Position numbers and translations under genes: made by a program. Of a stretch of DNA of 64,000 nt, positions 9,629-18,016 are shown in pieces. How positions within the stretch are numbered: position 1 is the stretch's first letter; each line of letters opens with the position of its first letter. Below the pieces are notes generated by a model. It saw only the letters and a list, made by a program, of their open reading frames with translations, had not been told where the DNA came from and made no database searches. This DNA is from PNON01 sp963757065 (lineage in GTDB: Bacteria; Chloroflexota; Anaerolineae; Anaerolineales; Anaerolineaceae): contig CAVWQC010000008.1 in assembly GCA_963757065.1 (NCBI GenBank), positions 124,001 through 188,000 on the forward strand, given 5' to 3'.

Positions 9629-9664
9629 AATTACCCAGGGCAATTTCATTTGTCCTGGGTAATT
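9629..9664. terminator. Two-way terminator between ppgK and ferredoxin genes
   Basis: An 11-bp stem AATTACCCAGG/CCTGGGTAATT flanked by T-rich DNA on both sides, in the gap between two convergent genes. Confidence 0.8.
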
Positions 9665-9687
9665 ATTTAATGAATAAAATTAAGAAA

Positions 9688-10095
9688 CTACATCGAGCTA
9701 TAGCCAGGACCATCCTTGAAGTATTTTGCATTAACGGGTGTATCCTTTGTCAGATCAAGGACTTCACCAGCTTTTAGGGTCAGGGTTGCTTTAAGGACGA
9801 CAGCGTCGCCATGATGATTACTTCCATTGTAAACCTCATCGAATCCAGCTGTTCCTTCAGGTTGGGCTATGCGTTCTCCACCCTTGGCTTTATAGGCTGT
9901 AGGAACTTCATCTTCAGGGAAAATCGCTGAGTAAGGACATTCTGGAACACAGGCGCCACAATCGATGCAGGTATCAGGATCAATGTAATACAATGGCCAT
10001 TCAGATTCTGGTTTTCCAGGTGCAATACATTCCACCGGACAGACCGTTTGACAACCTGCATCTCGTAGACATAGGCGGGTGATTACATGTGTCAT
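9688..10095 (-). CDS. Ferredoxin, 4Fe-4S/3Fe-4S type
   Basis: A 135-residue electron carrier. The N-terminal half holds two cluster motifs: CLRDAGCQTVCPVEC at about 8-22 and CIDCGACVPECPYSA at about 43-57. The C-terminal half (about 60-135) lacks cysteines and is an extension of unknown role. The start used is the ATG at 10095 because GGAGGAAC lies just upstream and MTHVITRLC is the usual family N-terminus; a longer reading frame would run into the sod gene. It overlaps the sod stop by 4 bases, so the two are translationally coupled. Confidence 0.9.
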   Translation of the reverse strand: MTHVITRLCLRDAGCQTVCPVECIAPGKPESEWPLYYIDPDTCIDCGACVPECPYSAIFPEDEVPTAYKAKGGERIAQPEGTAGFDEVYNGSNHHGDAVVLKATLTLKAGEVLDLTKDTPVNAKYFKDGPGYSSM

Positions 10096-10718
10096 TTTGT
10101 TCCTCCATTTTTTATATAAAGGTTGTATCTTTCTGCTACTATATCCCAATTGGTAAGATTCCACCAATTAGTTAAGTACTCTGCTCGCCGGTTCTGGTAT
10201 TTCAAGTAGTAAGCATGCTCCCAAACGTCAACAACCATGAGGGGTGTCAATCCTTCTGATAATGGACAATCCTGATTTAATGTGGAGTGTACAACCAGGC
10301 TTCCATCTTTCTTCACACTAAGCCAACTGTATCCACTACCCAGGCGTCCTAATCCGGTTTTTTCAATTTCAGCTTTTAAATTTGCAAGACTGCCAAATGT
10401 TGCATCCACTTTTTTTAATAGATCACCGGATAATCCTTTTGATCCGTTAGGGGTCAAATTTTCCCAGTAAAGGTTATGGTTATAATATCCACCCCCATTA
10501 TTTTTTACAATAGTGCGGATATCTTCAGGGATTTGATCAAGGTTTGATAATATCCATTGGATGGTTTTTTCAAAGAATTCCGGGTGAGCTTCCAATGCTT
10601 TGTTGCAATTTGACAGGTAAGTTGCATGGTGCTTGGTATAATGAATTTCCACAGTCCTGCCATCAATGTAGGGCTCTAATTTGTCGTAATCATAAGCAAG
10701 TTTTGGCAATTCGAACAC
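10092..10718 (-). CDS. Superoxide dismutase (Fe/Mn family)
   Basis: Converts superoxide to oxygen and hydrogen peroxide. With the GTG start at 10718 it is 208 residues. That start is chosen because GGAGGG sits 6 bases upstream and the protein then begins VFELPKLAYDYD, the normal family start; an upstream ATG would add ten unconserved residues. Metal ligands are visible in HYTKHHATYL, NHNLYWENL and the DVWEHAYYLKYQNRR signature. Fe or Mn preference cannot be told from the sequence alone. It is co-transcribed with a ferredoxin, which fits an anaerobe coping with oxygen exposure. Confidence 0.95.
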   Translation of the reverse strand: MFELPKLAYDYDKLEPYIDGRTVEIHYTKHHATYLSNCNKALEAHPEFFEKTIQWILSNLDQIPEDIRTIVKNNGGGYYNHNLYWENLTPNGSKGLSGDLLKKVDATFGSLANLKAEIEKTGLGRLGSGYSWLSVKKDGSLVVHSTLNQDCPLSEGLTPLMVVDVWEHAYYLKYQNRRAEYLTNWWNLTNWDIVAERYNLYIKNGGTK

Positions 10719-10768
10719 GGGATTCCCTCCATATATTCTATAATACAAGCTGGTTATTCTTAAAATTG

Positions 10769-10797
10769 ATTGTAACTTTTCACATAAACGATGTCAA
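10769..10797 (-). promoter_or_regulatory. Sigma-70-type promoter of sod-ferredoxin
   Basis: On the minus strand: TTGACA, 17-base spacer, TACAAT. This is close to consensus and lies about 50 bases before the sod start codon. Confidence 0.8.
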
Positions 10798-10851
10798 GTT
10801 GAAATTGGTAGCCACCTGGCAACAGCAATCATTAATATTTAGGAGTGAAAT

Positions 10852-11787
10852 TTGAAGAAGGCATCAAACAGTAGGAGTGTAAAATTTATTATTTTATTTA
10901 TTGGGGTAATTAGTATTTCAGCTGCAGCAATATTTATACGATTAGCCCAAATAGAAGTGAATTCCTTTGTCATCGCTGCCGCCAGAATGACGTTTTCGGC
11001 TATCCCTCTTATTCCGATAGTAATATATAGGCACATCCCAGAGATTAGAAAGATCTCTAAAAAGGATCTCTATTTATCTATATTGGCAGGGTTATTTCTT
11101 GCCATCCATTTTGCATCCTGGATTACTTCATTGGAATATACGACCATTGCCAGTTCAGTTGTCATTGTTTGTACTACACCGATATGGGTGACACTATTTG
11201 GTGCCATTTTCTTTCATGAAAAAGTCGATAAAGTCATTCTTATTGGTGTTTTTCTGACTTTATTGGGAGGTATTATTATCGCGTTAAGCGAGAGCTGCGC
11301 AATCTTGAGCCTTCGTCCAGTCTGTAATTTTGAAATGACGCAAATCGCAGGTAATCGGATGCTGGGTAATATTCTTGCCCTTCTTGGAGCGCTCACAGCT
11401 GCAGGATATTTTATGATCGGAAAATTTGTTCGGAAACAGGTCTCCCTTATACCTTATATATTTATTGTTTACACAACTTCCGCAATTATATTGTGCGTAG
11501 TAACATTCCTAACTGGATCTGAAATCCATCAATATCAACCATTAACATACTTATGGTTAATGCTCCTGGCAATATTCCCCCAATTAATCGGTCATTCGCT
11601 ATTTAATTGGTCGTTAAAATACATTTCGGCAACTTATGTTGCAATTGCTACAATGGGAGAACCTGTTGGTTCAACCATCCTTGCAATTATCATATTCCGG
11701 GAAATACCAACACCATTGAAGGTGGTGGGAGCCCTCATAATCCTTATAGGCATTTATATCGTTTCAAGAGAGTCAACCACTAGCTAG
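10852..11787 (+). CDS. EamA/DMT-family transporter
   Basis: A 311-residue inner-membrane protein of the drug/metabolite transporter superfamily with about ten hydrophobic helices arranged as two EamA repeats (about 10-145 and 165-305). Landmarks are FIRLAQIEVNSFVIAAARM near the start and TYVAIATMGEPVGSTILAII in the second repeat, the typical E-P helix. Substrate cannot be predicted. The start is TTG at 10852, selected because AGGAG lies 6 bases upstream. It is divergent from sod and convergent with malQ, only 3 bases apart. Confidence 0.88.
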   Translation: MKKASNSRSVKFIILFIGVISISAAAIFIRLAQIEVNSFVIAAARMTFSAIPLIPIVIYRHIPEIRKISKKDLYLSILAGLFLAIHFASWITSLEYTTIASSVVIVCTTPIWVTLFGAIFFHEKVDKVILIGVFLTLLGGIIIALSESCAILSLRPVCNFEMTQIAGNRMLGNILALLGALTAAGYFMIGKFVRKQVSLIPYIFIVYTTSAIILCVVTFLTGSEIHQYQPLTYLWLMLLAIFPQLIGHSLFNWSLKYISATYVAIATMGEPVGSTILAIIIFREIPTPLKVVGALIILIGIYIVSRESTTS

Positions 11788-11790
11788 ATT

Positions 11791-13299
11791 TTAGTCTGGT
11801 TTTAGCGTATTCAAACGGCTGTAAATACTATTTAACCGACGAAGGTCTTTGACCAATGACCCATTCTGGTAGTGAAGATCCATTCTCCAAGTCCAATTTC
11901 CTGCCTCACGACCGGGGTAATTCATGCGGGCTACATTATCCAGACGTAAGAAATCTTGCATTGGAGCAATTGCAAAATTCGCAACAGAAGACCAGATCAC
12001 TCGAATCAGATCCCAGGCGATATCCTCGCTATTTTTACCAATATATTCTGTACAAAATCGCTTTTCATTCTCAGGGACAGAATTGAACCAACCGATTGTT
12101 GTGTCATTATCATGAGATCCAGTATAAGCAACTGTGTTTTTCGAATAGTTATGCGGCAGGAATATATTCTTTTCATCATCCGAAAAAGCAAATTGCAATA
12201 TCCGCATTCCCGGTAGGTCGAAATGATCCCTTAATGAAATTACATCCGGGGTGATCTTGCCAAGATCTTCAGCAATGATCGGGAGACTTCCAAGGCTGTT
12301 TTTGATAGAGTCAAACAGTTCTGCACCAGGACCCGGTTTCCATTCTCCAATTTCGGCAGTATTCATATTTGCTGGTACTTCCCAATATTCCGAGAATCCC
12401 CTAAAATGATCCAATCTTAAAATATCGACCATTTGGAGGCTTGCAGCAATCCGATCGATCCACCAGGAATATCCGGATTTTTTATGGATTTCCCAGTTAT
12501 ATAATGGATTTCCCCAAAGCTGTCCGGTTGGAGAGAAATAGTCCGGCGGGACGCCAGCCACAGCGGATGGATATCCATCAGGATTTAAATAGAAGAGGTG
12601 GGGTAAGACCCAGGCATCTGCGCTATCGTGAGAAATAAATAATGGAATATCACCGACTATTCTAATATTATTTAAATTTGCATATTCTTTAAGGTGGGTC
12701 CATTGCCTGAAAAATAAGAACTGATAGTACATCAACTCAGAGATCAAGTCACGATTCTCGTCTTGAAATTTGTTTAATGCCTGGGGCTGACGTGTTCGTA
12801 GGTCGGCATTCCACTCAACCCAGGGTCTGCCATTGTTGAGATCCTTGAGAGCACTGAAAGTACCGTAATCTTTGAGCCAGGATGAATTCTTATCCTGGAA
12901 TTGCAGAAAATCTTTTGATAATTCCGAATTTATTCCATTATTGAACCTAAGGTATGAACGATGAAGGATTGTTTTCTTCCACTGGATGACTGCACCAAAA
13001 TCCACCCTGTTTTGAGGAAATTCGGGGCGATCTTTGAGATCTTCGAGATTAAGCAATTTTTCATTCAATAATAATGCCGGAGAGACCAAGTATGGGTTTC
13101 CAGCGAAAGCAGAAAAGCATTGATAGGGGGAATCCCCATACCCTGTTGGACCTAATGGTAGAATTTGCCATAAACCGCATCCACAAGCAGCTAAAAAATC
13201 AACCCAGCGAAAAGCTTCCGGACCCAGGTCTCCAATTCCGTCCGGACCTGGAAGACTGGTTGGATGCAAGAGTATTCCTGACGCTCGATTAAAACTCAT
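11791..13299 (-). CDS. malQ: 4-alpha-glucanotransferase (amylomaltase)
   Basis: GH77 enzyme that transfers glucan chains between maltodextrins and releases glucose. Length is 502 residues, the short bacterial type. It begins with ASGILLHPTSLPGP, has DSPYQCFSAFAGNPYL, GDIPLFISHDSADAW, the nucleophile region ILRLDHFRGF, the acid/base region IIAEDLG and the final SHDNDTT. It overlaps glgC by 11 bases and is the last gene of the glycogen run, consistent with turnover of glycogen-derived dextrins to glucose that ppgK can phosphorylate. Confidence 0.95.
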   Translation of the reverse strand: MSFNRASGILLHPTSLPGPDGIGDLGPEAFRWVDFLAACGCGLWQILPLGPTGYGDSPYQCFSAFAGNPYLVSPALLLNEKLLNLEDLKDRPEFPQNRVDFGAVIQWKKTILHRSYLRFNNGINSELSKDFLQFQDKNSSWLKDYGTFSALKDLNNGRPWVEWNADLRTRQPQALNKFQDENRDLISELMYYQFLFFRQWTHLKEYANLNNIRIVGDIPLFISHDSADAWVLPHLFYLNPDGYPSAVAGVPPDYFSPTGQLWGNPLYNWEIHKKSGYSWWIDRIAASLQMVDILRLDHFRGFSEYWEVPANMNTAEIGEWKPGPGAELFDSIKNSLGSLPIIAEDLGKITPDVISLRDHFDLPGMRILQFAFSDDEKNIFLPHNYSKNTVAYTGSHDNDTTIGWFNSVPENEKRFCTEYIGKNSEDIAWDLIRVIWSSVANFAIAPMQDFLRLDNVARMNYPGREAGNWTWRMDLHYQNGSLVKDLRRLNSIYSRLNTLKPD

Positions 13300-14551
13300 T
13301 TGTCAACTTCCTTGATTTGATAAATTCACCCTTTTTGACAGTGGGTATCGAATAATCCTGTGCCCTTACATCGGTATCAATGGATGCTCCACCTTCAATG
13401 CAATAGTTGTCAGGGATAATACTTGACTTTCCTACCATGGTAATTTCAGGATTCGGGTCTGAAGAAAGAGAACCAATAACCGCTCCTGCACCAACAATGA
13501 CTCTTTTATCAATAATCGAATTATAGATTTGTGCATTTTTTCCGATGCAAGTATCAGTCAGGACGATTGAATTAACCAATTTCGCATTACTCTCCACAAT
13601 GACGCCAGGTGATAAAACACAATTTACGACTTCCGCACCGGATTCAATTCGACATCCATCGGAAATCATACTGTTTTCAATTGTTGGGTCTTTAGATAAG
13701 AATACTGGAGGTCTTTCCTCAGTTCGCGTATGGATCACCCAATCACGATTACTTAGGTCAATAGATGGCGGGGTCATCAGCAAATCCATATGGGCTTTCC
13801 AATAAGAATCTATTGTTCCCACATCCACCCAATATCCTGAATAAGGATATCCAAAGATCTTATAATTTTGCGCCAACATTTTTGGAATCACATCTTTACC
13901 AAAATCATGTGAGGAGTTCGGATCTAAGTGATCTTCCCACAAAACTTTATCGAGTGCTTCAATATTGAATAAATATACTCCCATGTTTGCGATATTTGAG
14001 AGAGGAACCTTAGGTTTTTCATCAAACCTTACCACCTGATAATCTTGATTGACTTCGAGGATACCGAATCGGGAAGCTTCCTCTGTGGGTACTTTAATTG
14101 TCGCCATCGTTAGATCAGCTCTATGGTCCAGATGGAAAGTTATTAATGGCTCATAATCCATCGCATAAATGTGGTCGCCGGAAAGAATTAGGATCATATC
14201 TGGATTGCTTCTTTTCACGAAGGAGTAGTTTTGTTGGACAGCATCTGCGGTCCCTAAAAACCAGTCGGAACTCCTGCGAGCTTTATATGGTGTTAAGATT
14301 CGTACACCACCAGAAAAATCCCGGTTTAAATCCCATGGACCACCAGCACCTATGTGTTCGATCAATGAGTGAGGACGATATTGGGCAATAAGCATAACAT
14401 CATAGATGCCAGAGTTCACACAATTGGATAGAGTAAAATCGATGATCCTATATTTCCCGGCAAAAGCGACTGCTGGTTTTGTTCTTTTTGCTGTCAAAAC
14501 CCCTAACCTTGATCCTTCTCCTCCAGCCAGTATGATTGCCCTAACCTTCAT
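13289..14551 (-). CDS. glgC: Glucose-1-phosphate adenylyltransferase
   Basis: Makes ADP-glucose, the committed step of glycogen synthesis. Length is 420 residues. The N-terminal nucleotidyltransferase domain shows ILAGGEGSRLGVLTAKRTKP and AGKYRIIDFTLSNCVNSGI, then LILSGDHIYAMDY; the C-terminal left-handed beta-helix (about 290-405) has repeated hydrophobic hexads such as GVIVESNAKLVNSIV. A TGGAGGAA ribosome site precedes the ATG. It sits 28 bases downstream of glgA and overlaps malQ. Confidence 0.96.
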   Translation of the reverse strand: MKVRAIILAGGEGSRLGVLTAKRTKPAVAFAGKYRIIDFTLSNCVNSGIYDVMLIAQYRPHSLIEHIGAGGPWDLNRDFSGGVRILTPYKARRSSDWFLGTADAVQQNYSFVKRSNPDMILILSGDHIYAMDYEPLITFHLDHRADLTMATIKVPTEEASRFGILEVNQDYQVVRFDEKPKVPLSNIANMGVYLFNIEALDKVLWEDHLDPNSSHDFGKDVIPKMLAQNYKIFGYPYSGYWVDVGTIDSYWKAHMDLLMTPPSIDLSNRDWVIHTRTEERPPVFLSKDPTIENSMISDGCRIESGAEVVNCVLSPGVIVESNAKLVNSIVLTDTCIGKNAQIYNSIIDKRVIVGAGAVIGSLSSDPNPEITMVGKSSIIPDNYCIEGGASIDTDVRAQDYSIPTVKKGEFIKSRKLTNEF

Positions 14552-14579
14552 AGTTCCTCCAGAAAGACATTAAAAGGTA

Positions 14580-16037
14580 TTACTGCAGTAGATATTGATA
14601 TTGATCAATATATTTCTGTGCTGATATATCCCAGGAAAAGTCCATTTTCATCGCAGTTGCCATCAGAGATGGCCAAAGTGAGTTATTCTGGTAGTCGGAT
14701 ATTGCCCTTGTCAGTTTCGATGCAAATACAGTGGCATTCAAATCCTCGAATAGATATCCGGACCCCGGGTTTCTTTCAGTCGTATTAATGATGGTATCCA
14801 TTAAGCCGCCTGTAGCTCTCGCTATTGGAATAGTTCCATAACGTTGGGAAATCATTTGAGAAATTCCACATGGTTCATAACGAGATGGCATCAGGAATAT
14901 ATCTGCCCCTGCATAGATCTGGTGAGCCAGAGTATTATCATAACCAAAAGTACAGCGTACTTGATCTGGTTTATCATTCTGGAGGTTCCGGATTCGCATT
15001 TCAAGATAAGGATCGCCAGATCCAAGAAAAATGCACTGCCATTTAATCTCTTTGGCAAGTTTATATAACCCATCCACCAACAGATCGATACCTTTTTGAT
15101 AATCCAACCGGCTAATAATTGCCAGCAAAGGGATTTTTGGATCACTATTCAATGATAATTGCTGCTGAAGCGAGATTTTATTCTGTTCTTTTAAATTAAT
15201 CGTTAAGAAATCAAAATTCGTGGGGATGAATAAGTCGGATCCGGGATCCCATGTGGTTGTATCGATTCCATTAAGGATTCCAAAAATATGTTTCTTTCGT
15301 AAAGCAAGCAAATTCTCAAGACCACATCCGAATTCTGATGTTTGTATTTCGTTAGCATATCCAGGAGAGACAGGGATAATTAGGTCCGCTGCAGCCAACC
15401 CCATGGGCAAAGGAAGTAACCTGGCCCAGTCTGGCAGGTGAGGGTGCAGGTATTCTGGTATTCCATATTCCTTTTCCGTTTCTTCCATTCCATTGCCCAT
15501 AAAAGGCAGATTATGAACTGAAAGGATCGTTTTGATTTCAGGTTTTGTATGACCATTGATCCTCTTTATAGCATAAACCGATAAAGCTGTATGCCAGTCA
15601 TTGGCATGGAGGATATTGATTGGCCAATTAAGGAATTCTGGTAAATGGATTGCAGCCAGAGAAAAAAATGTATATTTTTCTGCGTCTGCTTTTTGGTCAT
15701 TGGAATAAGGGATCGGCGATGTTTGTATCGATTTTCCGTCAAGCAAGTAGTAGACAGTACCATTTGAAATATATTTGTATACTTGCACTTCTTCCAACCC
15801 TTTTCCAGACTCCAGCAGATAAGAGCCCATGGATGCGATTGGAAAATGCTTGTCTTTAATGGTTTGATGGTATGGAATTGCCACCCTGACTTCAATTTTC
15901 CTATCCAATTTACTGGCTATCCGATTAATTGCAATCGGTAATGTGCCAGCTACATCCCCTAATCCCCCAATTTTAACCAGTGGATCAGCTTCAGCAGATA
16001 TAAAGAGGATATGTACTTCTTTTTTTACCTGATTCAT
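14580..16037 (-). CDS. glgA: Glycogen synthase (GT5)
   Basis: Elongates alpha-1,4-glucan from ADP-glucose. Length is 485 residues. The N-terminal GT5 signature appears as ADPLVKIGGLGDVAGTLP, where the substrate-contacting KxGGLGDV is complete. The starch-synthase catalytic part includes ILHANDWHTAL and the C-terminal GT-B signature LMPSRYEPCGISQM with its conserved Glu. It overlaps the upstream amidohydrolase gene by 4 bases, so the glycogen genes are read from a promoter further up, probably that of cinA. Confidence 0.95.
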   Translation of the reverse strand: MNQVKKEVHILFISAEADPLVKIGGLGDVAGTLPIAINRIASKLDRKIEVRVAIPYHQTIKDKHFPIASMGSYLLESGKGLEEVQVYKYISNGTVYYLLDGKSIQTSPIPYSNDQKADAEKYTFFSLAAIHLPEFLNWPINILHANDWHTALSVYAIKRINGHTKPEIKTILSVHNLPFMGNGMEETEKEYGIPEYLHPHLPDWARLLPLPMGLAAADLIIPVSPGYANEIQTSEFGCGLENLLALRKKHIFGILNGIDTTTWDPGSDLFIPTNFDFLTINLKEQNKISLQQQLSLNSDPKIPLLAIISRLDYQKGIDLLVDGLYKLAKEIKWQCIFLGSGDPYLEMRIRNLQNDKPDQVRCTFGYDNTLAHQIYAGADIFLMPSRYEPCGISQMISQRYGTIPIARATGGLMDTIINTTERNPGSGYLFEDLNATVFASKLTRAISDYQNNSLWPSLMATAMKMDFSWDISAQKYIDQYQYLLQ

Positions 16038-18013
16038 TTTTGCTGTCTGAGTAATTCGAAATAATCTTGCGTCACTACACGGCCAGGTTTTTGAACTAAC
16101 AAAGATAGTAGTTGAGAGACTTTTTTGGATTTTAACTCTGCGTCCAGGCGACTCCAGGTTCTGCTCTTTATTTCAAGGAAGATACCAAGATTAGGTTTGA
16201 TTATGGTGTCGATATTGATAAAGAATTCTGTATCCTGAAACTTGACCAGGTATCTCTGTCGATCTTTCTCAATCTCGTATTCGGAGGATGGTTTAAAGTA
16301 TTCACGGTAGAACCGCAGACTTTGTCCTGCAGGTGCAAAATATTGACTTCTGGAAAGGAGTATATCCTCTGTGTTTTGATGATCAGAAGATGGGCCAATT
16401 AATGTCAGGCGGTAACGGACAAATTCAACATCTCCAGCTGCATTAATAAAATCATCTTCCCGATATCTCAATCGGTTGTTTTCTTCATCCGCGAACAGGA
16501 AATAAGAATCGTATTCGTGGTAATGTCTCTTTCTAATGATCTCGATCAACGGATTTTTCAATGCATCCAGAATCTCTTTTGGATCATCGATGGTAACCTT
16601 TAATTGAACTTCAAAGCTCTCCTGTTCAAGAGCTCCTCCGATTGCAATCAATTTCGATAATACTGATTTTTCTCTGATAAATAGGAATGAATCGATCTTT
16701 TTTGCATATTCCTGGGCATTTATCAGAAGATCGTTTTCATTCAATGTGAGCAGCTGTTTGTCCCGCATCAGGAATTTACCATTCACCATGACGTCTGTGA
16801 CATCATTTGCTTTGGAAGCGTATATGATCTGGGCATAAATCCCATTTTGGTCACGTTCGAATTTTGGTGAATTATGCACCGGGGAGACGTCCAACAGAAT
16901 TAAATCAGCTCTTTTTCCTGGTTCGATCGATCCCGTTATAGATCCAATATGTAATGCTTTTGCCCCGATCCTTGTAGCCATGGTCAGTATTGTTTTGGCT
17001 GGCATGACTGTAGGATCATTTCCAAAACCTTTGGCCAGTAATGCAGCCAGCCGAATTTCTTCAAACATGTCGAGGTCATTGTTGGATGCAGGCCCATCTG
17101 TTCCGATGCCGACATTCAAACCGATGTCCAGCATCTTTTTAATTGGTGCTACTCCTGAAGCAAGTTTTAAGTTGGAAGATGGATTATGAGCCACTCCCGC
17201 ACCTGCATGGAGCATGGTGCGCATTTCACCTTCATCCACATGGACACAATGAGCAGCCAGGACTTTAGCTTCAAATAGACCCTGTTTCTTGACATACGGG
17301 ATCACAGGCATACCATGCTCGTTACGCATGTTTTCCACTTCCAAATTGGTTTCTGACAGGTGAGTGTGCAATGGGATGTCAAATTCGACTGCCAATTGAG
17401 CTGTTGCTTTAAGTATTTCAGGTGTACAGGTATATGGTGCATGTGGAGCCACGGAAGGGACGATCAAAGGGTGATTGATCCACCGTTTGATAAAATCTCG
17501 TGAATATTCAAGCGATTCTTCAAATGAACCGGCATCTGGTGTGGGAAATTTCATCACGGTTTGTGAACAGACTGCCCGCATACCTGCAGCTGCGGTTGCC
17601 CTGGCAACATCCTCTTCAAAATAATACATGTCCGCAAAGGTTGTAACACCACTGCGGATCATCTCTGCACATGCAATCGATGTTCCCAATGTAACAAAAT
17701 CTGTTGATACAAATTCTCTTTCAACAGGCATCATGTAACCCATCAGCCAAACGTCCAACCGAAGGTCGTCAGCCAATCCGCGCAGAAGGGTCATGGGAAC
17801 ATGGGTATGAGCGTTCACCAGACCTGGCATCAGAACTTTATCATCACAATCAACGATATTGCTGCTGGAATACTCCTTCAGCAATGACTCAGCTGTACCC
17901 ACAGCGATTATTTTATCGTCCATAACAGCAACTGCACCTTTACGGAATAATTTGTATTCTTCGTCCATTGTGAGAACAATTGCATTGATAAAAAGGGTAT
18001 CTACATTTTTCAT
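16034..18013 (-). CDS. Amidohydrolase (MtaD/SAH deaminase-like) fused to a CYTH-like domain
   Basis: A 659-residue two-domain protein. Residues 1 to about 430 are a metal-dependent amidohydrolase: VNAHTHVPMTLLRGLADD (first metal His pair), PHAPYTCTPE, HTHLSET, AAHCVHVDEGE and GIGTDGPASNNDLDMFEE, the pattern of S-adenosylhomocysteine/5-methylthioadenosine deaminases. The remaining part (about 445-655) is CYTH-like: an N-terminal EVQLKV that varies from the usual ExExK, a YRLTLIGP strand, EIEKDRQRYLVKF, and FLEIKSRTW. CYTH domains bind triphosphates or nucleotides. The joined activity has not been described as far as I know, so a nucleotide-sensing or two-step role is only inference. It lies between cinA and glgA, with 3-base gap and 4-base overlap. 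Confidence 0.85.
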   Translation of the reverse strand: MKNVDTLFINAIVLTMDEEYKLFRKGAVAVMDDKIIAVGTAESLLKEYSSSNIVDCDDKVLMPGLVNAHTHVPMTLLRGLADDLRLDVWLMGYMMPVEREFVSTDFVTLGTSIACAEMIRSGVTTFADMYYFEEDVARATAAAGMRAVCSQTVMKFPTPDAGSFEESLEYSRDFIKRWINHPLIVPSVAPHAPYTCTPEILKATAQLAVEFDIPLHTHLSETNLEVENMRNEHGMPVIPYVKKQGLFEAKVLAAHCVHVDEGEMRTMLHAGAGVAHNPSSNLKLASGVAPIKKMLDIGLNVGIGTDGPASNNDLDMFEEIRLAALLAKGFGNDPTVMPAKTILTMATRIGAKALHIGSITGSIEPGKRADLILLDVSPVHNSPKFERDQNGIYAQIIYASKANDVTDVMVNGKFLMRDKQLLTLNENDLLINAQEYAKKIDSFLFIREKSVLSKLIAIGGALEQESFEVQLKVTIDDPKEILDALKNPLIEIIRKRHYHEYDSYFLFADEENNRLRYREDDFINAAGDVEFVRYRLTLIGPSSDHQNTEDILLSRSQYFAPAGQSLRFYREYFKPSSEYEIEKDRQRYLVKFQDTEFFINIDTIIKPNLGIFLEIKSRTWSRLDAELKSKKVSQLLSLLVQKPGRVVTQDYFELLRQQK

Positions 18014-18016
18014 TGA

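Noticed and set aside
10096..10167. Longer N-terminus for the ferredoxin
   Set aside because: The added residues lie in the sod coding region, and a strong ribosome site plus the family N-terminus support ATG 10095.
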